This document shows positions 6,275 through 13,897 of a DNA stretch of 18,150 bases, piece after piece. Every line of letters begins with the position of its first letter. Position 1 is the stretch's first letter. The notes below the pieces were generated by a model. The model saw only the letters and a list, made by a program, of their open reading frames with translations, was not told where the DNA came from and did not search any database. The position numbers were made by a program, and so were the translations under genes. Source of the DNA: JACQAI01 sp035507915 (GTDB taxonomy: Bacteria > Pseudomonadota > Alphaproteobacteria > Elsterales > Elsteraceae); the NCBI GenBank assembly GCA_035507915.1, contig DATJNS010000561.1, positions 1 to 18,150 on the forward strand, written 5' to 3'.

Positions 6275-7173
6275 TGCATCAGGAATTCGACCCGCGCGAT
6301 CTCGAGCCGGCCATGCCGGCGCGCGCCGAGGCGTCGGCCCGCTCCAAGATCGCGCCGATTCTGATCGCGCTGGTCGCGCTCGCCGGCTTCAGTGGGGTCG
6401 TCTGGTACGCCTACGTCCAGGGCGTGCGCCAGTCCGCGCCGCCCGGCGCCACGCCGTTGATCAAGGCCGACACCAGCCCGGCAAAGGTCCGTCCGGAGCA
6501 GCCCGGCGGCATGGACGTGCCGCACCAGAACATGCAGGTGCTCAACACCTTGCCCGAGGGCGACAAGGCGGCCGCTCCGCCGGTCGAGCGCCTGCTGCCG
6601 CCGCCCGAGACGCCGCTGCCGCGACCGACCGACACCGCCGCGGCGATGTCATCCACCGCAACCGCGTCCTCGTCGTCGGCGTTGCCGCCCAAGATCGGTC
6701 CGACCCCGACGTCGGGCCCGAGCGTCGCGCCGCCGGTCACCGCGCCGATTGCTGCCGCTTCGCCGGCGCCGGCAGTAGCCGCGGCCGCCGCGCCGACGCC
6801 GCCGGCACCCGTTCAGACAGCGAGCACGCCGGCACCCGCTGCGCCGCCGGCACCGCCCGCGAAGACCCAGGTCGCGGCGGCGCCGGCTGCCGCACCGAAG
6901 GCGGCGCCCGCGTCGGGCGGCGGCGGCTTCCGGGTGCAGCTCGTCTCGGTCCGCGCGCAGGACCAGACCGCGCAGGAATGGGCCCGCCTGCAGCGCACCT
7001 TCCCCGCGCTCGCGGCGCTGCACATGTCGGTGATGCGCGTCGATCTGGGCGAGAAAGGCGTCTGGTACCGAATCTACGGCGGACCGCTGAGCGACGCCGC
7101 AGCCGCTGGGCAGGTGTGCGGCGCGATCAAGGCGAAGGACAGCAAGCAGGGGTGCCTGGTTGTCAAACCCTAA
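6274..7173 (+). CDS. Membrane-anchored SPOR-domain protein
   Basis: A 299-residue bitopic protein: a short cytoplasmic N-terminus (about 1-24), one membrane helix at about 25-47, a long Pro/Ala/Thr-rich low-complexity periplasmic linker (about 55-215), a Gly tract, then a C-terminal SPOR domain (about 218-298; FRVQLVSVRAQDQTAQEW and WYRIYGGPLSD are typical). SPOR domains bind peptidoglycan glycan strands stripped of stem peptides at the division septum, so a septal, FtsN- or DedD-like role is likely, though the sequence cannot show which. ATG 6274 overlaps the argS stop and has a strong GGAGGAG at 6259-6265, 8 bases upstream. The neighbour NagZ acts on peptidoglycan fragments, which fits a cell-wall theme. 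Cysteines C282 and C294 within the SPOR domain could form a disulfide. Confidence 0.9.
   Translation: MHQEFDPRDLEPAMPARAEASARSKIAPILIALVALAGFSGVVWYAYVQGVRQSAPPGATPLIKADTSPAKVRPEQPGGMDVPHQNMQVLNTLPEGDKAAAPPVERLLPPPETPLPRPTDTAAAMSSTATASSSSALPPKIGPTPTSGPSVAPPVTAPIAAASPAPAVAAAAAPTPPAPVQTASTPAPAAPPAPPAKTQVAAAPAAAPKAAPASGGGGFRVQLVSVRAQDQTAQEWARLQRTFPALAALHMSVMRVDLGEKGVWYRIYGGPLSDAAAAGQVCGAIKAKDSKQGCLVVKP
7148..7152 (+). promoter_or_regulatory. Ribosome binding site deciding the TTG start of nagZ
   Basis: AGGGG at 7148-7152 lies 7 bases before TTG 7160. The competing GTG at 7178 has only AAGG two bases upstream, too close to serve. The site lies inside the end of the SPOR coding region, so translation of the two genes is probably coupled. 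Confidence 0.55.
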
Positions 7174-8191
7174 GGCCGTGCTCTACGGCCTCGCTGGACC
7201 GCGCGTCGCCCCGGACGAGCACGCGTTCTTTGCCGCCGCCCAACCGCTCGGCTTCATTCTGTTCGGCCGCAATGTCGAGACGCCGGCGCAGGTTCGGGCG
7301 CTGACTGCGGAGCTGCGCGCGATCGTCGGGCGCGCCGACGCGCCGATCCTGATCGACCAGGAGGGCGGCCGGGTGCAACGCCTCAAGCCGCCGCACTGGC
7401 GCAGCGCGCCGCCGGCCGCGCGGTTCGGCGTGCTGTATCGCCGGGACGCCGCGACCGGGCTCGAGGCGACGCGCCTCAATGCCCAGCTGATCGGACAGGA
7501 GCTGATCGACCTCGGCATCACGGTCGACTGCGCGCCCGTGCTCGATCTCAGCTTCCCGGGCGCCCACGACGTGATCGGCGATCGTGCCTTCGATCGCGAT
7601 CCGGCGATCGTCGCGGCGCTCGGCGCGGCCTATTGCGACGGCCTGCGCGCGGCCGGCGTGATGCCCGTGATCAAGCACGTGCCCGGCCACGGCCGCGCGC
7701 TGGTCGACAGTCATCGCGAGCTGCCGACCCTGAGCGAGGCGGCCGAGACCTTGATGGCAACCGACTTCGCGCCGTTCCGCCAGGTCGGCGGCGGCGCCGG
7801 CTCGGACCGCTGCTGGGCGATGACGGCGCACATCGTCTGCCAAACCTACGACGCGAGCGCGCCGGTGACCCAGTCGGCGCGCGCGATCGCCAGGGTGATC
7901 CGCGGCGCCATCGGCTTCGACGGCGTGCTGGTGAGCGACGACCTGTCGATGGAGGCGCTGTCCGGCGATGTCGCGACGCGCGCCCGCACCGCGCTCGCCG
8001 CCGGCTGCGATGCGGTGCTCCACTGCACCGGCGACCTGGCGGACATGCGGGCGGCGGACGACGCGATCGGGCCATTGTCGGCGAGCGCCGCCGCGCGGGT
8101 GGCCCGCGCCGCCGCGGCGCTGCCGCCGCCCAGGCCCTTCGATCGCGGCGCGACGATGGCGCGGCTCGACGATCTCTTGGCGGCCGCCTGA
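7160..8191 (+). CDS. nagZ: Beta-N-acetylhexosaminidase NagZ (glycoside hydrolase family 3)
   Basis: A 343-residue cytoplasmic family 3 enzyme that removes N-acetylglucosamine from GlcNAc-anhydroMurNAc peptides imported during cell-wall recycling, a step that in some bacteria controls AmpC beta-lactamase induction. Signature motifs are GFILFGRN (31-38), LIDQEGGRVQRL (64-75), KHVPGHG with the mobile-loop histidine (172-178), the following DSH at 183-185, and VSDDLSMEAL (258-267), which holds the catalytic aspartate. Length equals that of single-domain NagZ proteins. The start is a TTG overlapping the SPOR gene by 14 bases and supported by AGGGG; GTG 7178 is the alternative and loses only six residues. 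The next gene starts two bases after the stop. Confidence 0.95.
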   Translation: MSNPKAVLYGLAGPRVAPDEHAFFAAAQPLGFILFGRNVETPAQVRALTAELRAIVGRADAPILIDQEGGRVQRLKPPHWRSAPPAARFGVLYRRDAATGLEATRLNAQLIGQELIDLGITVDCAPVLDLSFPGAHDVIGDRAFDRDPAIVAALGAAYCDGLRAAGVMPVIKHVPGHGRALVDSHRELPTLSEAAETLMATDFAPFRQVGGGAGSDRCWAMTAHIVCQTYDASAPVTQSARAIARVIRGAIGFDGVLVSDDLSMEALSGDVATRARTALAAGCDAVLHCTGDLADMRAADDAIGPLSASAAARVARAAAALPPPRPFDRGATMARLDDLLAAA

Positions 8192-8193
8192 CC

Positions 8194-8877
8194 ATGGGCG
8201 ACCTGCTCTTCAAGGTCACGATCTGGCTGATCCCCGGGATCATCGCGATCACGTTCCACGAGGCCGCGCACGGCTTCGTCGCGTCCAAGCTGGGCGACGA
8301 CACCGCGCTGCGTGCCGGCCGGGTCACCTTCAATCCGTTCCGCCACATCGACCCGTTCGGCACGCTGCTGCTGCCCGGATTCCTGCTCCTCATGCGCGCG
8401 CCGTTCTTGTTCGGCTGGGCCAAGCCCGTGCCGGTCAACTTCTTTCGGCTGCGCAACCCCAAGCGCGATATGGTATGGGTCGCCGCGGCGGGACCGGGCA
8501 TGAATCTGCTGCTCGCGTACGGATCGGCGCTGCTTCTCCACACCGTGCCGGAGCTGCCCGCCTTCATTGGGGGGTGGTGGAAGGCCAATCTCCTGGTGTC
8601 GCTCCAGTTCAACCTGATCCTCGCGATCTTCAACATGATTCCGCTGCCGCCGCTCGACGGCGGACGCGTCGCCGTCGGCCTGCTGCCGCGGCCGCTGGCG
8701 CGGCCGTTGGCGCGCCTCGAGCGCACCGGGCTCTTGATCCTGATCCTCGCGCTGTTCGTCGTGCCGTTCGCCGCCGCGACGCTGCTGCATATCGAGTTCA
8801 ATCCGATCGCCTGGCTGATCGGACCGCCCTTCAATGTGCTTCTCGGACTCTGTTTGCAAATGGCGGGGCTGCAATGA
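8194..8877 (+). CDS. Site-2 protease family (M50B) membrane metalloprotease
   Basis: A 227-residue polytopic membrane protein with about six hydrophobic segments. The zinc motif HEAAH (22-26) lies in the first hydrophobic segment, and the third ligand is expected at D155 in PLPPLDGGRV, preceded by NMIP; AGPGMN (99-104) is another family hallmark. There is no PDZ domain, which separates it from RseP. It belongs to the small soluble-domain-free group typified by B. subtilis YwhC, whose substrates are mostly unknown. It lies between nagZ (2-base gap) and scpA (ATGA overlap), an arrangement I know from other Alphaproteobacteria. This suggests co-expression but does not reveal a substrate. Confidence 0.92.
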   Translation: MGDLLFKVTIWLIPGIIAITFHEAAHGFVASKLGDDTALRAGRVTFNPFRHIDPFGTLLLPGFLLLMRAPFLFGWAKPVPVNFFRLRNPKRDMVWVAAAGPGMNLLLAYGSALLLHTVPELPAFIGGWWKANLLVSLQFNLILAIFNMIPLPPLDGGRVAVGLLPRPLARPLARLERTGLLILILALFVVPFAAATLLHIEFNPIAWLIGPPFNVLLGLCLQMAGLQ

Positions 8878-9668
8878 GTGACGTCGTGACGCTGCCGGGC
8901 GCCGAGCCGGGCTTCGAGGAGACGCCGGCCACCGTCGCGCTGGTGCTCGATCTCGACGGCTTCGAGGGGCCGATCGACGTCCTCCTGACGCTCGCCCGCG
9001 AGCAGAAGGTCGACCTGACCAAGATCAAGATCGTTCAACTGGCCGACCAGTATCTGGCCTTCCTCGCCCAGGCGCGGGAGCTCCAGCTCGAGATCGCCGC
9101 CGATTATCTCGTGATGGCGGCATGGCTGGCGTACCTCAAATCGCGGCTGCTACTGCCCGAGCCGCCGGCCGACGCGCCGACCGGCGAGGACCTCGCCGCC
9201 GACCTGGCGTTCCAGCTGCAGCGTCTGGAGGCCATGCAGCAGGCCGGCGTGACCCTGCTGGCGCGGCCGCGGCTCGGTTGGGACGTGTTCCGCCGCGGCA
9301 TGCCCGAGGTGATCGCCGCCGACAAGAAGCCGCGTTACGAGGCGGTGCTCTACGACCTGCTCAAGGCGTACGCCGATCAGCGCCGGCGGGTCGACCAGAT
9401 CCAGATGCTGCGCATCGCGCCGACCCAGCTCTACTCGGTCGAGGACGCGCTCGAGCGGCTCGAGGCGCGCGTCGGCAAACTGCCCGATTGGGAGGTGTTG
9501 ATGAGCTTCCTGCCGGAGAACCTGAAGGACCCGGTGGTGGTGCGATCCGCCACCGCATCGACCTTTGCGGCCAGCCTCGAGCTGGCAAAGCAGGGCCGCA
9601 TCCTGCTGCGTCAGCTCGAGACCTTCGGCCCGATCTATTTGAAATCAGCGCGGGTGGAACCATCGTGA
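8874..9668 (+). CDS. scpA: Segregation and condensation protein A
   Basis: A 264-residue kleisin that bridges the heads of the Smc dimer and binds ScpB, forming the bacterial condensin that compacts and segregates the chromosome. The N-terminal block LDGFEGPIDVLLTLAREQKVD and the ADYLVMAAWLAYLKSRLLLP helix are characteristic. The middle is a variable helical region, and the C-terminal winged helix that contacts the Smc cap is around 185-255. ATG 8874 overlaps the stop of the protease gene (ATGA) and has GGCGGGG at 8862-8868. The stop overlaps the GTG of scpB, so the two partner proteins are translationally coupled. No smc gene is in the window. Confidence 0.95.
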   Translation: MSDVVTLPGAEPGFEETPATVALVLDLDGFEGPIDVLLTLAREQKVDLTKIKIVQLADQYLAFLAQARELQLEIAADYLVMAAWLAYLKSRLLLPEPPADAPTGEDLAADLAFQLQRLEAMQQAGVTLLARPRLGWDVFRRGMPEVIAADKKPRYEAVLYDLLKAYADQRRRVDQIQMLRIAPTQLYSVEDALERLEARVGKLPDWEVLMSFLPENLKDPVVVRSATASTFAASLELAKQGRILLRQLETFGPIYLKSARVEPS

Positions 9669-10429
9669 GCGAGATCGAATTTCCCGTCAGGCTGGTCGAG
9701 GCCTTGCTGTTCGCGAGCGCCAAACCGGTCACGGAAGCGGAGCTGGCCGCGCATCTGCCGGCCGACACCGACGTCAAGGCAATCCTGGCGCGTCTCGCCG
9801 ACGATTATGCCGGCCGCGGCGTCCAGCTGATCGCGGTGGCCGACGGCTGGGCGATCCGTACGGCGCCCGACCTGGCGTCGGCGCTGCGGCTCACCGTCGA
9901 GGTGCCCCGCAAGCTGTCGCGCGCCGCCATCGAGGCGCTCGCCATCATCGCCTATCACCAGCCGGTGACGCGCGCCGAGATCGAGGACATCCGCGGCGTG
10001 GCGCTCAGCCGCGGCTCGCTCGACCAGCTGCTCGAGGCCGGCTGGATCAAGCCGCGTGGTCACAAGCAGACCCCGGGGCGGCCGGCGCTGTGGGTCACGA
10101 CCGACGAGTTCCTCAACCACTTCGGGCTCGCGAACGTCGGCGACCTGCCGGGCGTCGAGGAGCTCAAGGCGGCCGGCCTGCTCGACCAGCGGGCGACCTT
10201 CACGACCCTGGCGATGCGCGCGGACGACGTCGCGGCGGCCGCCGAGGCGGCGGCGGAGCCCGACGAGGACGAAGCCGCGCTGCGCATCGAGCGGGCCGAA
10301 AGGGCAGCCGCCGCGGCCGAGGACGAGGAGGACGCCGAAGACGACGGCCGCGTCGCGGCCGGGCGGGGCGACGACGGCGTGGGCGGCGCCGCGGGCATTG
10401 CGGCGGCAGGGTTCGACGAGCCGATCTGA
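9665..10429 (+). CDS. scpB: Segregation and condensation protein B
   Basis: A 254-residue protein with two winged-helix domains (about 5-80 and 85-165) that dimerises and binds the middle of ScpA in the Smc-ScpAB complex. Recognisable segments are VRLVEALLFAS near the N-terminus, RKLSRAAIEALAIIAYHQPV and the TPGRPALWVTT turn followed by FLNHFGL. From about residue 195 the protein turns into an Ala/Glu/Asp-rich low-complexity tail of roughly 55 residues ending in Gly-rich sequence. Tails of variable length are common in alphaproteobacterial ScpB. GTG 9665 overlaps the scpA stop (GTGA). scpB is the last gene of the tightly packed run that begins with dgt, and 182 non-coding bases follow. Confidence 0.95.
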   Translation: MSEIEFPVRLVEALLFASAKPVTEAELAAHLPADTDVKAILARLADDYAGRGVQLIAVADGWAIRTAPDLASALRLTVEVPRKLSRAAIEALAIIAYHQPVTRAEIEDIRGVALSRGSLDQLLEAGWIKPRGHKQTPGRPALWVTTDEFLNHFGLANVGDLPGVEELKAAGLLDQRATFTTLAMRADDVAAAAEAAAEPDEDEAALRIERAERAAAAAEDEEDAEDDGRVAAGRGDDGVGGAAGIAAAGFDEPI

Positions 10430-10513
10430 GGGTGCCGGCGGGCCTTTGTGCCGGCCGGCCGAACGCCTACTTGAAGAGGGGCCGGCTGCGGCGTCGGTGC
10501 TGGTGGGGTGGCG

Positions 10514-10542
10514 TTGCGACCCCCCGGCGCTTCTGCCATAGT
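10514..10542 (+). promoter_or_regulatory. Predicted promoter of tatBC
   Basis: TTGCGA at 10514-10519, a 17-base spacer and CATAGT at 10537-10542, in the 182-base gap after scpB. The predicted start near 10549 gives a leader of about 60 bases before tatB. Nothing else recognisable lies in the gap, and no reading frame in it encodes a TatA-like helix. Confidence 0.4.
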
Positions 10543-10611
10543 CCGGCCGCCTCGGATCGACCGCCGAGTTAGGCCCATTCCCGTTTCGTTTCGCTCGACG
10601 TCGCGGCACCC

Positions 10612-11115
10612 ATGTTCGATCTGGAGTTCTCCAAGCTTCTGTTGCTGGGCGTGATCGCTTTGCTCGTGATCAAGCCCAAGGACCTGCCGAAGACGCTGCG
10701 CACGCTCGGCTATTGGGTGCGCCACGCGCGCCAGGTCGCGAGCGAGTTCCAGGGCAGCATCGAGCAGATGGTGCGCGAGGCCGAGCTCGCCGACGTCAAG
10801 AAGGACATCGAGGACGCCACCCGCCAGCTCAACGCCGACATCCAGAACACACTCGATCCGGTCGACGTCGAGAAAGCCCTCAACGACCCCGCGAACATGT
10901 CCCACGTGATCTCGAGCGCGCCGCCCGCGATCGAGCCGCCTGCGGTCGAGGCAGAGGCAGCCGCTGCGTCGAGCGACGAGCCGACTCTGCCGTTTCCCGA
11001 CCTTCCGGCGGTGACGGCGCCCGGCACGCCGCCCGCCAGCCCAGCGCCCGCCGAGGCGACGCCGCCGTCCGCCGAGCCGGTCGCCGCCACGTCCGCTCCG
11101 CACGACCGTGCCTGA
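10612..11115 (+). CDS. tatB: Twin-arginine translocase subunit TatB
   Basis: A 167-residue protein with an N-terminal membrane helix (about 5-21), a short hinge, an amphipathic helix (about 24-60), a charged helical region and a Pro/Ala-rich C-terminal tail. TatB pairs with TatC to recognise twin-arginine signal peptides of folded proteins. I call it TatB rather than TatA because of the MFD start, the RTLGYWVRHARQVASEFQ helix, the long tail and the position directly before tatC (8-base overlap). Two changes stand out: residue 8 is Lys where E. coli TatB has Glu8, and the hinge reads IKPKDLP, with Lys21 replacing the almost invariant Gly of the GP hinge. No clear ribosome site precedes ATG 10612. 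Confidence 0.88.
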   Translation: MFDLEFSKLLLLGVIALLVIKPKDLPKTLRTLGYWVRHARQVASEFQGSIEQMVREAELADVKKDIEDATRQLNADIQNTLDPVDVEKALNDPANMSHVISSAPPAIEPPAVEAEAAAASSDEPTLPFPDLPAVTAPGTPPASPAPAEATPPSAEPVAATSAPHDRA

Positions 11116-11905
11116 GGACGATATCGACGACAAGAAGATGCCGCTGCTCGATCATCTGGTCGAGCTGCGCAACCGCATGATGTGGTCGTTCGTGGCGCTG
11201 ATGATCACGTTCGCGGTCTGCTACTACTTCTCGAAGGACATCTACGGCTTCCTGACCCGTCCGCTGGCGGTCGCGCTCGCCGGCGAAAGCGGGCGCCACA
11301 TGATCTTCACGAACCTGACCGAGGCCTTCTTCACCTACATGAAGGTGGCGTTCTGGACCGCCTTGTTCGTGTCCTTCCCGATCATCGCGACGCAGATCTG
11401 GATGTTCGTCGCGCCCGGCCTCTACCGCAAGGAGCGCCGCGCCTTCCTGCCGTTCCTGATCGCGACGCCGATCCTGTTCTTCATGGGCGGCGCGCTGGTC
11501 TACTACGTGATCTTTCCGCTCGCCTGGCGCTTCTTCATCAGCTTCGAGACGCCCGGCGGCGACGGCACCCTGCCGATCGAGGTGATGCCCAAGGTCAACG
11601 AGTACCTCTCCCTGGTCATGACCTTGATTTTCGCCTTCGGTCTGGCGTTCCAGTTGCCCGTGCTGCTCAGCCTGCTCGTGCGCGTGGGCCTGATCACCAC
11701 GGCCGACCTGGCGTCGAAGCGCCGCTTCGCCTATCTCGGCATCTTCGTGTTCGCGGCGATCTTCACGCCGCCCGACCCGCTGAGCATGTGCAGCCTGGCG
11801 ATCCCGATGCTGGCGCTCTACGAGGGCTCGATCGTGTCCGGCAAGATCATCGAGCGCCAGCGCGCCCAGCGCGAAGCCGCGGAGGCCGCGCAGTCGAGCG
11901 GATGA
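11108..11905 (+). CDS. tatC: Twin-arginine translocase subunit TatC
   Basis: A 265-residue inner-membrane protein with six membrane segments, the core receptor of the Tat pathway. Conserved parts are PLLDHLVELRNR near the N-terminus (H16, E19, R21), FTNLTEAFFTYMK at 67-79, the FVAPGLYRKERR loop that recognises the twin arginines (E109), and TPPDPLS (220-226). In the fifth segment the motif reads FGLAFQLPV, so Q182 stands where E. coli has Glu170. As I recall, Gln is frequent at this site in Alphaproteobacteria. GTG 11108 overlaps the tatB end by 8 bases, and the DDIDDKKMPLL N-terminus agrees with relatives. The cytoplasmic tail is Arg/Glu/Ala-rich. Confidence 0.96.
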   Translation: MPEDDIDDKKMPLLDHLVELRNRMMWSFVALMITFAVCYYFSKDIYGFLTRPLAVALAGESGRHMIFTNLTEAFFTYMKVAFWTALFVSFPIIATQIWMFVAPGLYRKERRAFLPFLIATPILFFMGGALVYYVIFPLAWRFFISFETPGGDGTLPIEVMPKVNEYLSLVMTLIFAFGLAFQLPVLLSLLVRVGLITTADLASKRRFAYLGIFVFAAIFTPPDPLSMCSLAIPMLALYEGSIVSGKIIERQRAQREAAEAAQSSG

Positions 11906-11915
11906 TGCGGCGCGC

Positions 11916-13391
11916 ATGAGCCCCCACGCGCCGGATGCGGCGCCGCCGGGATTGGCGGCGCACGAGGCGCGGGTCGCGCGCGATCTCGAGCTCCTCAACC
12001 TTCCGGCACGGCCGTGGGCGGCAACCCGGACCGATCCGGACGGACGCCCCTTGGTCGACGTGCTCGTGGTCGGCGCCGGCATGTGCGGCATCGCGGCCGC
12101 GGCCGGGCTGCTGTTCAGGGGCATCCCCAACATCCGCGTCCTCGACCGCAATTCGGCCGGGCGCGAGGGGCCGTGGCTCACCTTCGCGCGCATGGAGACC
12201 TTGCGCTCGCCCAAGCAGCTGCCGGGGCCGGCGCTCGGCGTGCCGTCGCTGACCTTCCGCGCCTGGTACGAGGCGATCCACGGCGCCGAGGCGTGGCGGC
12301 GTCTCTACAAGATCGCGCGCGCCACTTGGATGGATTATCTCGGCTGGCTGCAGCGCGTGCTGCGCCTGCCGATCGAGAACGACGTAACCGTCACGCGGCT
12401 CGAGCCGCTCCACGACATGATCGCGGTGACGGTCTGCGATGCGGTGGGCACGCGCGTGCTGCATGCGCGACGCGTCGTGCTCGCGACCGGGCGGGGCGGG
12501 GCCGGCGGGCTCTACACGCCCGACTTCGTCGACCGGTCGCTGTGGCCTGACCTGGCAGCGCACGCCAACGAGGCGATCGACTTCACGCGGTTGGCAGGCC
12601 GGCGCATTGCCGTGCTCGGCGGCGGCGATGCCGCATGGGACAACGCGGCGACGGCGCTGGAGGCCGGCGCCGCGCGCGTCGACATGTACGTTCGGCGTCC
12701 GGTACTGCCGCAGGTCAACAAGGGTCGCGGCGCCGCGCTGGCCGGCTTCTTCGTCGGCATCGGCGCGCTCGACGACGCCGACCGCTGGGCGCACCTGGTC
12801 TATCGCGACGATCACGCGCCGCCGCCGCCGCACGAGACCGTGCTGCGCACGCTCCGCCAGCCCGCGTTCCACATCCACCTCGCCACGCCGGTCGTGGCGG
12901 CACGGCGCGACGACGCGCGCGTGGCGCTGCGGCTGGACGGCACGAGCGAGCCGGTCGGCGCCGATTTCCTGATCGTCGCCACCGGGTTCCAGATCGATCT
13001 TGCGACCTGCCCGGAGCTCGCGGCGCTGGCACAAGCGATTGCAACCTGGGGCGACCGCCATGCGCCGCCGGCGGCGCTCGAACGGCCGCATCTCGCGCGC
13101 TATCCCTATCTCGGCCCGGGCTTCGAGCTGCAGCCGCGCACGCCTTCGGATCCGCCGGCGCTCGCGCGCATCCATCTGTTCAATTTCGGCGCGACGGCGA
13201 GCCACGGCGCGTTGACCGGCGAGATCCCGGGCGTCGACATTGGCGCGGCGCGCCTGACCGATGCGATCGCGGCGGCGATCTTCCGCGAGGACCTCGACCA
13301 CATGCGCCGCCAGCTCGACGCCTTCGCCGAGCCCGAGCTCGAGCCGACGCCCTTCTTCGCGCCGGAGCACCTGAAAGGGACGCCGCCATGA
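11916..13391 (+). CDS. FAD/NAD(P)-binding oxidoreductase (flavoprotein monooxygenase-like)
   Basis: A 491-residue protein with two Rossmann dinucleotide-binding motifs: VVGAGMCGIAAA (51-62; GxGxxG at 53-58) for FAD, and VLGGGDAAWDNA (233-244) for NAD(P)H. An ATGF motif at 355-358 is typical of two-dinucleotide flavoproteins. The middle segment GPWLTFARMETLRSPKQLPG and the W-rich helix that follows recall flavin N-hydroxylases and Baeyer-Villiger-like enzymes, but I do not see the classical FxGxxxHxxxY/F signature of flavin monooxygenases, so the substrate and reaction remain open. The C-terminal segment FNFGATASHGALTGEIPG closes the FAD domain. There is no signal peptide or membrane helix. 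It starts 10 bases after tatC and shares an ATGA overlap with the CMD gene, making it the first gene of a three-gene cassette. Confidence 0.8.
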   Translation: MSPHAPDAAPPGLAAHEARVARDLELLNLPARPWAATRTDPDGRPLVDVLVVGAGMCGIAAAAGLLFRGIPNIRVLDRNSAGREGPWLTFARMETLRSPKQLPGPALGVPSLTFRAWYEAIHGAEAWRRLYKIARATWMDYLGWLQRVLRLPIENDVTVTRLEPLHDMIAVTVCDAVGTRVLHARRVVLATGRGGAGGLYTPDFVDRSLWPDLAAHANEAIDFTRLAGRRIAVLGGGDAAWDNAATALEAGAARVDMYVRRPVLPQVNKGRGAALAGFFVGIGALDDADRWAHLVYRDDHAPPPPHETVLRTLRQPAFHIHLATPVVAARRDDARVALRLDGTSEPVGADFLIVATGFQIDLATCPELAALAQAIATWGDRHAPPAALERPHLARYPYLGPGFELQPRTPSDPPALARIHLFNFGATASHGALTGEIPGVDIGAARLTDAIAAAIFREDLDHMRRQLDAFAEPELEPTPFFAPEHLKGTPP

Positions 13392-13897
13392 CGGATGTGA
13401 TCGACGACGTCGCGGGCATTGCCGAAGGTTCGCGCCTGTTCGAGCTGCGCCGCCAGAAGCCCGATCTGGTGCGCTATAGCGAGGGCAGCCATGCCGTGCT
13501 GCTGGCGCCGGCGGAGCCCGGCGGCCTCAGCCTGGCCGAGCGCGCCGCCGTCGCGCTGCGCATGGCGGTGCTGCACCAGGCAGATCGGCTCGCCACGCAT
13601 TACCGCACGAGGCTCCACGCGGTCGGCGGCGCCGCATTGGCCGCGGTGGCGGAGCAGGGGCCCGACGCCCCGGCGCTCGATCCGGCACCATCGGCGCGCG
13701 TCGCGGCGATCCTCCGCCATGCCGCGCGCCTGATGGCGCATCCGGAGAGCGCGACACCGGCGCATCTCGAGGCGCTGCTGGCGGTCGGGCTCGCGCCGCG
13801 CGACATCGTCACGCTGTCCCAGCTGATCGCGTTCGTGAGCTACCAGGTGCGCGTGCTCGCCGGGCTGCGCGCGCTCGCCGAGGAGGCGCGGCCGTGA
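13388..13897 (+). CDS. CMD-domain protein, Avi_7170-like (no redox cysteines)
   Basis: A 169-residue, mostly helical protein of the carboxymuconolactone decarboxylase/AhpD superfamily. From memory it matches the family named CMD domain protein, Avi_7170 family: the N-terminal DVIDDVAGI, the LAERAAVALRMAVLHQAD helix and the C-terminal DIVTLSQLIAFVSYQVRVLA are its characteristic segments. It contains no cysteine. Counting from E51 in LAERAAVA, the two positions that hold Cys in AhpD (+12 and +15) are H63 and D66, so thiol peroxidase activity is not expected. AAAGGGA at 13374-13380 lies 7 bases before the ATG, which overlaps the previous stop (ATGA). Its own stop overlaps the GTG of the AhpD-like gene, which suggests a pair made in fixed proportion, perhaps a heteromer (inference). 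Confidence 0.78.
   Translation: MTDVIDDVAGIAEGSRLFELRRQKPDLVRYSEGSHAVLLAPAEPGGLSLAERAAVALRMAVLHQADRLATHYRTRLHAVGGAALAAVAEQGPDAPALDPAPSARVAAILRHAARLMAHPESATPAHLEALLAVGLAPRDIVTLSQLIAFVSYQVRVLAGLRALAEEARP

Noticed and set aside
6600..6920. Repetitive Pro/Ala codons in the SPOR protein as a DNA repeat or TonB-like domain
   Set aside because: There is no regular period at the DNA level. It is a low-complexity periplasmic linker as usual in SPOR proteins, and the C-terminal domain is SPOR rather than TonB.
10434..10455. Hairpin GCCGGC/GCCGGC just after scpB, as its terminator
   Set aside because: GCCGGC is its own reverse complement and frequent here, the loop is 10 bases and no T run follows. 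It may help end transcription but is not distinguishable from chance.
12500..13000. Several overlapping open frames on both strands in the flavoprotein gene, as possible extra genes
   Set aside because: They lack ribosome sites and recognisable motifs, while the flavoprotein frame has both Rossmann motifs and runs unbroken from 11916 to 13391.
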